A DNA stretch of 11,737 nt from Rickettsiales bacterium. GTDB lineage: Bacteria > Pseudomonadota > Alphaproteobacteria > TMED109. The translations under genes were made by a program, and so were the position numbers. Shown here in pieces: positions 5,883 to 11,737 of the stretch. Position 1 is the first letter of the stretch. Each line of letters opens with the position of its first letter. The DNA is taken from the NCBI GenBank assembly GCA_002720125.1, contig PBGQ01000014.1:1-11737 (forward strand), given 5' to 3'. The notes beneath the pieces were generated by a model. The model was not told the DNA's origin. It saw nothing but the letters and a program-made list of their open reading frames with translations, and ran no database searches.

Positions 5883-6598
5883 GTAAATTCTTATTTATTT
5901 ATTTTCTTTATCTCTTTAACCTTGCATCCGCTAATCTTGATGATGCTAGAAACCTCTTTTTGGAGGGAGAATATTTACAGGCGATGGAACTATGTAAAAA
6001 CATTAATTCAAACGAAGCGTTGATCCTGCAATCTAGAATTTTGTCTATTCATGCATTCTTTTTCAAAAAAGATGCGGAAGCTAAAAATTCATATTTAGAG
6101 GCTTATAAAATAGCAAAAAAAGTAATAAATAATGATGATAAAATTTCTGAGGCATATGTAGAAGCAGCGCATGCTCTTGGAAGATATGGTCAAGAAATTG
6201 GAATAATCTCTGCAATTTCAAAAGGAATTGCAGAAAAAATAAAAAAATATCTTGATAAGGCTTTATTTATAGAACCTGATGATGTGATTGCAAATTTATC
6301 AATGGGTATCTGGCACGCAGAAATTATTTCAAAATCTGGAAAAACTTTTGCAAACTTACTTTATGGTGCTAAAGCCGATGATGCTAGATTATTTTTAAGA
6401 AAAGCTTTGCAATTAAACGACCAGCAAATAGGAGTTCTATATGAAGCAGCATATGGATTTAAACTTCTCAAAAAACCAGATGATATCTTACTAAGTAAAA
6501 AGCTTATAAAAAAACTACTAACTAAAGATAACTTTTCCCACATGGATAGTTTATATAAAATAAAAGCTAAAAAACTATTAAAAGAATACGATTTTTAA
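5858..6598 (+). CDS. Exported TPR-repeat protein
   Basis: A 246-residue periplasmic protein. The signal peptide occupies residues 1-25 (hydrophobic FLFIYFLYLFNLASA, cleavage ASA-N). Helical repeats follow. The first TPR-like unit is LDDARNLFLEGEYLQAMELC, then a unit around residues 60-90. A conserved block EAAHALGRYGQEIGI, ending in GIAEKIKKYLDKAL, is followed by the TPR unit FIEPDDVIANLSMGIWHAEI. Later comes LLYGAKADDARLFLRKALQL. The AHALGRYGQ and GIWHAEI wording recurs in a family of proteobacterial TPR proteins of unknown function, as far as I recall. It probably acts as a periplasmic adaptor. It is the third cistron after the sigma-54-like promoter and overlaps the preceding membrane-protein gene, with no separate ribosome site visible. 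Confidence 0.8.
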   Translation: MGKIISFLSKFLFIYFLYLFNLASANLDDARNLFLEGEYLQAMELCKNINSNEALILQSRILSIHAFFFKKDAEAKNSYLEAYKIAKKVINNDDKISEAYVEAAHALGRYGQEIGIISAISKGIAEKIKKYLDKALFIEPDDVIANLSMGIWHAEIISKSGKTFANLLYGAKADDARLFLRKALQLNDQQIGVLYEAAYGFKLLKKPDDILLSKKLIKKLLTKDNFSHMDSLYKIKAKKLLKEYDF

Positions 6599-6632
6599 TT
6601 AATTTTTTTTAAAATGATCCGTTTTACATTGT

Positions 6633-7028
6633 ATGGATATTAAAAAAATACAAAAAAAAAATAAAGATAAATTCTTTTTTGCTAACTCTGATAAAACAAA
6701 GTGTTTCAAAAAAAATGAAATCATTTATGAAGTAAATGATAAAATAAGTCAATTATATATTATTTTAGGTGGTGAAGTATTAAGCAAGAAAAAACAACAG
6801 AACAAAAAAAACTTCAGAACACTTAAAAAAGGTAGTGTCTTAGGGTTAATGGATACCATCTTAAACAGAAATTATAGCCAGAAAATGATTGCAAAATCAA
6901 AGGTTTCTCTAGCCTTAATTGATAAACAAGAAGTTGAAAGTGTTCTTCACTCTAATCCATTTCAATTTTCTCTAATTAAAAGCCTAGCTATAGATGTTGA
7001 TAAAGAAAGACCTGATACTTGGAGTTAA
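6633..7028 (+). CDS. Stand-alone degenerate cyclic-nucleotide-binding (CNB) domain protein
   Basis: A 131-residue protein consisting of one CNB-type beta-roll. The entry strand is FKKNEIIYEVND (residues 25-36), followed by LYIILGGEVL (about 42-51, the usual LYxIxxGxV). The phosphate-binding-cassette region is LKKGSVLGLMDTILNRNYSQ. The C-terminal helix is KQEVESVLHSNPFQFSLIKS. In a canonical cassette G(E)xx...RxA contacts the nucleotide. Here the Glu is replaced (VLGLMD) and the Arg is displaced, so cAMP or cGMP binding is doubtful. There is no helix-turn-helix, so it is not a Crp/Fnr activator. The gene starts 34 bases after the TPR gene with no evident ribosome site. A run of ten A (6652-6661) lies near the start. 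It is probably cotranscribed with the next gene. Confidence 0.7.
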   Translation: MDIKKIQKKNKDKFFFANSDKTKCFKKNEIIYEVNDKISQLYIILGGEVLSKKKQQNKKNFRTLKKGSVLGLMDTILNRNYSQKMIAKSKVSLALIDKQEVESVLHSNPFQFSLIKSLAIDVDKERPDTWS

Positions 7029-7031
7029 AAG

Positions 7032-7340
7032 ATGAAAAAAACTTTTTTTCATAAAGAAGTTATTATCAAAAGAGGCTACCTAGCTAAAAGTTTTATTGTA
7101 GTTGTAAAAGGTAAAGCTCTAATTTTAGACTCATTAGGAAATAAAATCAAAAAAGAAATTTTTGAGCATCAAAGCTATGGTCTGATAGATATTCTAAAAG
7201 AGAATAAGTGGAAGAATACAATTATATCAGAGAATAAGTCAGTAATTTTATTTATTCCCAGGGATATACTAATAAAAAATCTTTTCTATAACAGAACTTT
7301 TACCGGCATAACTTTAAATCTATTAAAAATGGCAAGTTAA
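7032..7340 (+). CDS. Second stand-alone degenerate CNB-fold protein
   Basis: A 102-residue single beta-roll: FFHKEVIIKRGYLAKSFIVV followed by VKGKALILDSLGNKIKKEIF, then the cassette region SYGLIDILKENKWKNTII and an exit helix (PRDILIKNLFYN). The Glu and Arg of the canonical cassette are missing, as in the upstream protein, and there is no DNA-binding domain. The gene begins three bases after the stop of the 6633 gene, and the ribosome site (GGAG) overlaps that stop, so the two are translationally coupled and may form a heterodimer or tandem module. The weak family signal makes the domain call less secure than its neighbour's. Confidence 0.6.
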   Translation: MKKTFFHKEVIIKRGYLAKSFIVVVKGKALILDSLGNKIKKEIFEHQSYGLIDILKENKWKNTIISENKSVILFIPRDILIKNLFYNRTFTGITLNLLKMAS

Positions 7341-7347
7341 TATTTTT

Positions 7348-7365
7348 TTGGCAAGTACTTTGCAA
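7348..7365 (+). promoter_or_regulatory. Sigma-54 (-24/-12) promoter of the 68-residue protein
   Basis: TTGGCAAGTACTTTGCA has GG (7350-7351) and GC (7362-7363) separated by exactly ten bases, with the TTGGCA and TTTGCA halves both intact. The expected start is near 7375, six to eight bases before the AAGGAG ribosome site at 7381-7386. It begins eight bases after the stop of the second CNB gene, so the 7392 gene has its own sigma-54-type promoter. Confidence 0.75.
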
Positions 7366-7391
7366 CTCTTTATTAGAAATAAGGAGATACA

Positions 7392-7598
7392 ATGTCAAAT
7401 TTAGTAATTAAAAATATTAAAAATAAATTAAAAGAGATGCATCACAGACATTTTGCAGTAGAGATTGGTTTTTATGACTCAAAAAATAGAGTCAGTGAAG
7501 AAAAAACAGTACCTCTTGGTAATTATATCTTTGATCCCTTTCCTTCTAAGAATGAAAAAGAAATCATTGAAAGCTTATGTGCCAGACCTTCTAAATAA
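7392..7598 (+). CDS. 68-residue protein under a sigma-54 promoter, unknown function
   Basis: A strong AAGGAG site six bases before the ATG and a near-consensus sigma-54 promoter make this a convincing gene. The product starts with a basic helix (SNLVIKNIKNKLKEMHHRHF), then probably two beta strands (AVEIGFYDSKNRV and EKTVPLGNYIFDPF), and ends with a helix (NEKEIIESLCARPSK). It has one Cys and no signal peptide or membrane segment, so it is cytoplasmic. I recognise no family. In many proteobacteria the gene beside rpoN is hpf or another ribosome- or PTS-related gene, but this sequence does not look like Hpf. It is convergent with rpoN, with only two bases between the stop codons. Confidence 0.75.
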   Translation: MSNLVIKNIKNKLKEMHHRHFAVEIGFYDSKNRVSEEKTVPLGNYIFDPFPSKNEKEIIESLCARPSK

Positions 7599-7600
7599 AA

Positions 7601-9013
7601 TTAAATATTTATAACTTTATTCAACCTCATTAATCTCTTTCTCTCAGCAGATGATGGAATATTGAGCATTTCTCTGTACTTAGCTACAGTTCTTCTAGCT
7701 ACATTTACTCCCTTCTCTTTAAAAATTAAGGATATTTTTTCATCGCTGTAGGGTTTATTATCTTTCTCAGATTCTATTATACTTTTTAATACAGTTCTTA
7801 CTGTTTTTGCAGCATGGACTTCATCTTTTTCAGCTAATCCTACAGAACTGCTAAAAAAATCTTTCATTTGAAATAATCCCCAAGGAGTTTGCAACAATTT
7901 AGAACGAGTCACTCTACTTACAGTACTCTCATGCATTCCTATTGATTTGGCAACATCTCTTAAAACAAGAGGTTTTAGATGTCCAGGACCATTTTTAAAA
8001 AAATCTTTTTGGAGTTTAAGAATTTCAACAGCAACTTTCAGAGTTGTAGAATTTCTTTGTTCTATTGCTCTTAATAACCATTTTGCAGAATTTACTGACT
8101 CAGAAACAAACTTTTTGTCTTCTTCTTTTTTATTATTATTTTTTACCTCATTGGCAAAGTTTTCTTCTAATTTGAGAGAAGGCAAAGTGGATTTGTTTAA
8201 TTCAACCCTCCAACCTTTAGTTGTCTTACTTATCATCACATCAGGAGGTTCAACTCTGAAACTATCATTAGCGAATGACTCTGCTGGCTTTGGATTTAAC
8301 GCCTTAATATTTTTTATAACCTCAGAAAGTTTTTTTTCATCAATGTTGGCTTTTTTACATAGTTGTTTTATTTCGCCTTTAGCTAATAATTCTAAGTTAT
8401 TTGTTATTAATTTATATTTTTCATCTAATAAACCTTTTTCTTTTAATTGAATTCGTATGCATTCCCCTAGGTTTCTTGCAAAAACACCACATGGGTCTAG
8501 TGTTTGCAGTCTAAGAAGCACTTTTGATGTAAATTCTTTATCTAAATTATGAATGCTACAAAATTCATCCAAGTTAATATTTATCCAACCAGATGGTTCT
8601 ATAACATCCAAAAATAGCATTGCAATTTTTCTCTCTTCACCCTTAGGTATGTCTAGTAAAATTTGTTCTATTAAATGTTCTCTTAGCGACTTTTTTGGGG
8701 CAGCTATCCTATCCTCAAATGAAGACAAGTCTTCGTAAGAAAAGTTATTTTTAGCATTGTAGCTTTCTTCCCATCTATTTCCATCATTAGAGTCATCTTC
8801 ATTATTGTTATTAAAATCATTCTTTTCTATCTTGTTATTAATTAAACTGTCACCTTTGTTGTTTTCAAGAAATGGATTCTTTTCTATTTCCTCTTCTATA
8901 TAATTTGATAGTTCTAGATTTGAAAATTGTAACAACTTAATAGCCTGTCTTAATTGTGGAGTCATTACAATTGATTGACTGTGCTTAATATTTATTCTTT
9001 GATTTAATTGCAT
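7601..9013 (-). CDS. rpoN: RNA polymerase sigma-54 factor
   Basis: The 470-residue alternative sigma factor that recognises -24/-12 promoters and needs AAA+ activators to melt DNA. Region I is at residues 12-50 (SQSIVMTPQLRQAIKLLQFS, then ELSNYIEEEIEKNPFLE). An acidic Asn/Asp-rich region II follows (about 55-90), then the core-binding domain (about 95-300). The DNA-binding HTH is at 347-391 (LRDVAKSIGMHESTVSRVTR), and the RpoN box ARRTVAKYRE at 439-448. Length and order are normal. The tail NIPSSAERKR resembles alphaproteobacterial proteins. An AAGGAG-like site precedes the ATG at 9013. Its usual partners (lptB upstream, hpf and ptsN downstream) are absent. Likely targets in the window are the promoters at 5503 and 7348. 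Confidence 0.97.
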   Translation of the reverse strand: MQLNQRINIKHSQSIVMTPQLRQAIKLLQFSNLELSNYIEEEIEKNPFLENNKGDSLINNKIEKNDFNNNNEDDSNDGNRWEESYNAKNNFSYEDLSSFEDRIAAPKKSLREHLIEQILLDIPKGEERKIAMLFLDVIEPSGWININLDEFCSIHNLDKEFTSKVLLRLQTLDPCGVFARNLGECIRIQLKEKGLLDEKYKLITNNLELLAKGEIKQLCKKANIDEKKLSEVIKNIKALNPKPAESFANDSFRVEPPDVMISKTTKGWRVELNKSTLPSLKLEENFANEVKNNNKKEEDKKFVSESVNSAKWLLRAIEQRNSTTLKVAVEILKLQKDFFKNGPGHLKPLVLRDVAKSIGMHESTVSRVTRSKLLQTPWGLFQMKDFFSSSVGLAEKDEVHAAKTVRTVLKSIIESEKDNKPYSDEKISLIFKEKGVNVARRTVAKYREMLNIPSSAERKRLMRLNKVINI

Positions 9014-9233
9014 TTTTTTCTCCTTGCTAATGAGATAAACTTGATACTTTATCGATAAGAAATCAAAATTTTAATTTGACAGAAGATATTGTCATATATG
9101 TGACTAGAAGAATTTTAGATGAAAGTCTTTATGTTTGTGCTATTTATAAATAAATATGCACGTTTTTAACAAATATGTATTTTTACTTTTTTTTAATTTA
9201 GTCAAAATGATGACTCGGTTAAATTGGACTTAA
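9014..9233. promoter_or_regulatory. Intergenic region upstream of rpoN with two dyads
   Basis: About 220 bases without a convincing gene. It contains the dyads TGACA-N8-TGTCA (9077-9094) and AGTCA-N6-TGACT (9200-9215); the second is 18 bases before the plus-strand gene at 9234. A TTGACA (9076-9081) overlaps the first dyad but has no well-spaced -10 on the plus strand. The region should hold the rpoN promoter and that of the divergent small membrane protein, but no pair stands out. Confidence 0.3.
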
Positions 9234-9509
9234 ATGATGCAATGCAAAAATTGTTTAGTAATAAGATATTTCCTAATAGCAGTCTTTCTTATAGTAGTTT
9301 TTGGTTTAGTTTTTACAGAGAAGACAAAATATTTATCATTCATAAAGCCGGTAAACGTCTCTTATCTAATCCTAGTTGTTGGTTTAATAATATTTGGGAT
9401 CAAAGTCTTCCAGTATTTTAAAAAATCATTTTTCTTTAACAAATCTTACAAAGTTTGGTATTTCAGGCGTAAATCTTCCAAAAGTATGCCCCGTAAAAAA
9501 ATTGACTGA
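9234..9509 (+). CDS. Small two-helix membrane protein, unknown function
   Basis: A 91-codon frame beginning MMQCKNCLVIRYFLIAVFLI (start at 9234 or 9237), with a CxxC near the N-terminus. There are two hydrophobic helices (about residues 12-28 and 44-60) joined by a polar turn (TEKTKYLSFIKPVN). The last 28 codons, a basic Lys/Phe/Ser tail, lie antisense to the conserved end of the DUF1566 gene (overlap 9426-9509), so that tail may be non-native. A frame change near the TTTTAAAAAA at 9416-9425 would end the protein after KVFQYF. It has no clear ribosome site. No family is recognised. It is divergent from rpoN. Confidence 0.45.
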   Translation: MMQCKNCLVIRYFLIAVFLIVVFGLVFTEKTKYLSFIKPVNVSYLILVVGLIIFGIKVFQYFKKSFFFNKSYKVWYFRRKSSKSMPRKKID

Positions 9510-9944
9510 CCAGTAAAACCTTTTTGACCAACCATTTTTATCTCCAGTCCAGAATGGTTCGTAAGGGGTATTAGGAAAGTATATATCATTTATTTTCGGA
9601 ATATTACATTTCTTACAAACTATACTTTCTAATTCCTTTCTTGTCGGCAATCTCCAATTTCCTCCTAAATCCTTTTTTGCTATTTTTTTTGCTTGCTGAA
9701 CTTGTTTCATATTCAGTTTAACAGCTTTTCCTGAACAACTACCATTGTTCCAAATTTGGCCCACGCTGCATCTTAACCAATATATATTATTTTTCAAATC
9801 AAGTATTAAGTGATCTTTTTCATATAAATAGTTGTTAGCATTCAGGTTATTTGTAGAAATGTTTAATAAAATAATTATAATTAAATAATATTTTTTTTTT
9901 TGTAATTTATGAATAAAATTATTTTTTAATTTAAATGGTCTCAT
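9426..9944 (-). CDS. Exported DUF1566 (Lcl C-terminal-like) protein
   Basis: A 172-residue protein with a basic N-terminus, a hydrophobic signal or anchor (YYLIIIILLNIS, about residues 19-30) and a probable cleavage site near NLNA-NN (residue 36). The domain has the DUF1566/Lcl signatures in order: YWLRCSVGQIW with GSCSG (Cys59, Cys70), NWRLPTRKELESIVC (residues 96-110, with Cys110 and Cys113), the FPNTPYEPFWTG segment (123-134), and the terminal FYWSVNFFTGHTFGRF. Lcl of Legionella is a surface adhesin with this domain, but the domain itself has no settled function. Two Cys pairs suggest disulfides outside the cytoplasm. An 11-base A run (coding strand) encodes QKKK in frame. Its 3' end overlaps the small membrane-protein frame on the other strand, and its start diverges from pomA. 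Confidence 0.85.
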   Translation of the reverse strand: MRPFKLKNNFIHKLQKKKYYLIIIILLNISTNNLNANNYLYEKDHLILDLKNNIYWLRCSVGQIWNNGSCSGKAVKLNMKQVQQAKKIAKKDLGGNWRLPTRKELESIVCKKCNIPKINDIYFPNTPYEPFWTGDKNGWSKRFYWSVNFFTGHTFGRFTPEIPNFVRFVKEK

Positions 9945-9946
9945 AA

Positions 9947-9973
9947 TTGCAAAAAGTTTAGAATAAATATAAT
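9947..9973 (+). promoter_or_regulatory. Sigma-70-like promoter of the stator operon
   Basis: A perfect TATAAT at 9968-9973 lies 27 bases before the pomA ATG, with TTGCAA at 9947-9952 as a possible -35 (spacer 15, short). No GG-N10-GC sigma-54 element and no sigma-28 (TAAA-N15-GCCGATAA) match is seen in this gap. This suggests that the stator genes are not under the flagellar sigma factors. A strong GGAGG ribosome site follows at 9986-9990. Confidence 0.4.
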
Positions 9974-9999
9974 TTGGTTAACCTTGGAGGTCAATAGAT

Positions 10000-10776
10000 A
10001 TGGATATAGCATCATTAATAGGTTTTTTAGGAGCCATGGGTATGATTGCTGGAGCAATGATATCAGCAGGAGGATTACCAATGTACATAGATGTACCGTC
10101 AATGCTAATTGTTTTTGGTGGAACTTTTTTTGCAGTAATGTACAGATGTGAATTACCACAGTTTTTAGGTAGCTTTGGAGTCATGGGGAAAGTTTTCATG
10201 CCTGGTAAGAGAAATGTCGAGGAATTAATTACGCGAGTTTCGGAGTTAGCTACAATCGCTAGAAAAGATGGAATGATGGCATTGGAAGGACAAGAAGTTC
10301 CTGATAAATTCTTTGAAAAAGGATTACAGATGTTAGTAGATGGAGCTGATGAAGCCAAATTAAACGAACAGCTACAAATTGAATTGGCTTCTATGAAAAA
10401 AAGACACGAAACAAACCAAGCAGTTATAGGTTCTTGGATTGATATAGGGCCAGCTATGGGCATGATCGGAACATTAGTAGGACTGGTTGCTATGCTAGGA
10501 AACATGGCAGATCCAAAAGCAATAGGACCGGCTATGGCTGTTGCGCTTCTTACTACATTATATGGCGCCATGCTTGCCAATGTTATTTTCTTGCCAATGA
10601 AGTTAACTCTTGAACAGAATACTGCAAAAGAAATAGTTTTTAGAGAAATGATTGTTACTGCGCTTAGATCAATTTCAAGAGGAGAGAGTCCAAGAAACAT
10701 TCAAGATCAATTGCTGGCAAATCTTCCACCTAAGCAACAAGAAAAAATTGAAGCTGAGGCATCAGCAAATGCTTAA
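10000..10776 (+). CDS. pomA: Flagellar stator subunit PomA (MotA family)
   Basis: The 258-residue membrane subunit of the ion-driven stator that turns the flagellar rotor. Four membrane helices are placed as in PomA: about residues 2-24 and 28-50, then after a cytoplasmic loop, about 142-165 (IDIGPAMGMIGTLVGLVAML) and 172-200 (AIGPAMAVALLTTLYGAMLA). The loop 60-140 contains the charged rotor-contact region (KRNVEELITRVSELATIARK, and MKKRHETN). The Pro in each of the last two helices and the DPKAIGPAMAVALLTTLYGA signature are intact. The start IASLIGFLGAMG with YIDVPSMLIVFGGT is PomA-like rather than short MotA-like, which suggests sodium coupling, though that cannot be proven from sequence. 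The GGAGG ribosome site is at 9986. pomB follows after 17 bases. Confidence 0.95.
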   Translation: MDIASLIGFLGAMGMIAGAMISAGGLPMYIDVPSMLIVFGGTFFAVMYRCELPQFLGSFGVMGKVFMPGKRNVEELITRVSELATIARKDGMMALEGQEVPDKFFEKGLQMLVDGADEAKLNEQLQIELASMKKRHETNQAVIGSWIDIGPAMGMIGTLVGLVAMLGNMADPKAIGPAMAVALLTTLYGAMLANVIFLPMKLTLEQNTAKEIVFREMIVTALRSISRGESPRNIQDQLLANLPPKQQEKIEAEASANA

Positions 10777-10793
10777 TAATAGGATATAAAATT

Positions 10794-11737
10794 ATGGCAG
10801 TATCTAAAGAAGCTGAAGAGGTTATTGTAGAAGACGAAGAGGAAGAATGCCCAAAATGTCCTCCGGTAGGAGCTCCTGCATGGATGTCTACATTCGCAGA
10901 TATGGCTACACTTTTAATGGCATTCTTTGTATTAATTCTCTCATTTGCTGAATTTAATGTACCTAAATTTAAGCAAATTAGTGGTAGTCTGAAAAATGCC
11001 TTTGGAATACAAAGAGTGATGCCTGTAGTTGAACAACCAAAAGGAACTACTATTTTGAGTTTAAACTTTAGTCCGTCACCTTCGCCTTCAGTACAAGAAA
11101 CAGTAAGACAAAAGACAACATTAGAAGAAGAACCTGAGATAGAAGTAAAGACAAAGGATAAGGATGCTGACTTTAGTAGTGAAGATAACGAAAAATTAGC
11201 TAATGCTGTAAAAGATGCTGTAGCTAGAGGCGATATTGATATTCAAGTTGAGGGCAAAAATGTAGTTTTGAACTTCTCACCTACAAAAGATGATAAGAAA
11301 AATCTTCCTGAGCTTTTACAAGAAACACTTGATGCAATAGAAAAAGCTAAGTCTGCAGCTGGTAAATCTGAAAAAGATGTATTAGTAGGTGGGTTAGAAA
11401 ATAAATTAAAAGAATTAGAAAAGGCTGCAAACCAAGCTCAAGATGCACTCAATAAGGAAAACAAAGAAAAAGAACAATTTAAAGAAGCCAAGGATAAAGC
11501 AGAAATTGCTGAAGATGAATTAAAAGTAGCACTTAAGCAAGAGATAGGTCAGGGTTTAGTGAATGTTGAAACTGTAGAGGATAAAGTAATAGTCACTGTA
11601 GGAGCCGGCGGTGCTTTTCCCTCTGGCACTGCAGACCTTACTCAAGCAGCAAGAAACATAATTTCAAATATTGCTAAAGTAAATGAGAAAGGTAAAAGTA
11701 CCATAAAGGTAACTGGTCATACAGATGATGTTCCATT
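10794..11737 (+). CDS. pomB: Flagellar stator subunit PomB (MotB family), 3' end missing
   Basis: The stator subunit that anchors the PomA ring to peptidoglycan; 314 codons are visible before the right edge. After an acidic N-terminus and CPKCPP comes the channel helix PAWMSTFADMATLLMAFFVL, with the essential ion-binding Asp36, followed by a PomB-like plug (FNVPKFKQISGSLKNAFGIQ). A long linker includes a Lys/Glu/Ala-rich coiled coil (about 167-238). The OmpA-like peptidoglycan domain begins near residue 265 with a VIVTVGAGGAFPSG segment and is cut at TGHTDDVP. The segment at 130-163 repeats the lead-in of the OmpA domain (240-270) with a fixed offset of 108. The ribosome site AGGA (10781-10784) precedes the ATG, 17 bases after pomA. 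Confidence 0.95.
   Translation, partial: MAVSKEAEEVIVEDEEEECPKCPPVGAPAWMSTFADMATLLMAFFVLILSFAEFNVPKFKQISGSLKNAFGIQRVMPVVEQPKGTTILSLNFSPSPSPSVQETVRQKTTLEEEPEIEVKTKDKDADFSSEDNEKLANAVKDAVARGDIDIQVEGKNVVLNFSPTKDDKKNLPELLQETLDAIEKAKSAAGKSEKDVLVGGLENKLKELEKAANQAQDALNKENKEKEQFKEAKDKAEIAEDELKVALKQEIGQGLVNVETVEDKVIVTVGAGGAFPSGTADLTQAARNIISNIAKVNEKGKSTIKVTGHTDDVP

Noticed and set aside
6361..6543. A 60-codon minus-strand frame within the exported TPR gene
   Set aside because: It is antisense to clear TPR helices and has no start signals.
7947..8450. A 167-codon plus-strand frame inside rpoN
   Set aside because: It lies wholly antisense to the conserved sigma-54 core and has no domain or ribosome site.
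9224..9421. A 65-codon plus-strand frame overlapping the small membrane protein
   Set aside because: It shares the bases of the 9234 frame, whose two-helix pattern is more protein-like; this one has no domain.
10563..10577. GG-N10-GC match with TTGC inside pomA
   Set aside because: It falls in the conserved codons of the fourth helix and no gene starts closely downstream; spacing alone is expected by chance at this rate.
9978..10700. A 240-codon open frame on the minus strand, antisense to pomA
   Set aside because: pomA is a strongly conserved gene on the plus strand with a clear ribosome site; the antisense frame is Ser/Ile/Pro-rich with no recognisable domain.
1..11737. CRISPR arrays, tRNA or rRNA genes, insertion sequences
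   Set aside because: No regularly spaced repeats, cloverleaf or rRNA-like segments, or transposase-like proteins were seen on either strand by eye.

Overview
The window is AT-rich (roughly 30% GC by eye), has small intergenic gaps and carries a sodium-type flagellar stator pair plus sigma-54. It looks like a compact, low-GC, flagellated proteobacterium. The RpoN C-terminal wording (RpoN box followed by NIPSSAERKR) and the ScfR-type regulator lean towards an Alphaproteobacterium, possibly marine, but the PomA/PomB wording would also suit a gammaproteobacterium. This placement is an inference; no ribosomal RNA or marker gene is present.

Layout. Left edge (1-2030): the start of an ScfR-family short-chain acyl-CoA regulator on the minus strand diverges from a PsiE-family membrane protein gene. 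The gap between them holds repeated TTTACAA operator-like boxes, a sigma-70-like promoter, and a perfect 12-bp inverted repeat enclosing a small hairpin with a CCTCCCT loop. 2080-3310: small, mostly exported or membrane-anchored proteins of unknown function on both strands. 3308-5312 (minus): an EamA/DMT permease broken by one base in an 11-T run, and a class I-like zinc deacetylase of the histone deacetylase/AcuC family.

5313-7598 (plus): the most interesting part. Two elements with exact GG-N10-GC spacing look like sigma-54 promoters. One precedes a 49-residue single-TPR protein, followed by a 58-residue membrane protein and an exported TPR protein. Two consecutive genes then encode degenerate cyclic-nucleotide-binding (CNB) folds with no DNA-binding domain. 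The second sigma-54 element drives a 68-residue protein that ends 2 nt from the convergent rpoN gene (7601-9013, minus). This is a candidate, undescribed sigma-54-dependent small-protein and effector island beside rpoN itself.

9014-11737: a gap with dyads, a small two-helix membrane protein, an exported DUF1566/Lcl-type protein (minus), then pomA and the 5' part of pomB (plus), which together form the flagellar stator. PomB has an unusually long coiled-coil linker and an apparent 108-residue-offset duplication of the segment leading into its OmpA domain.

Sigma-54, the stators and the sigma-54-like promoters suggest a flagellar or envelope regulatory theme. No enhancer-binding protein is present in the window to complete that circuit.
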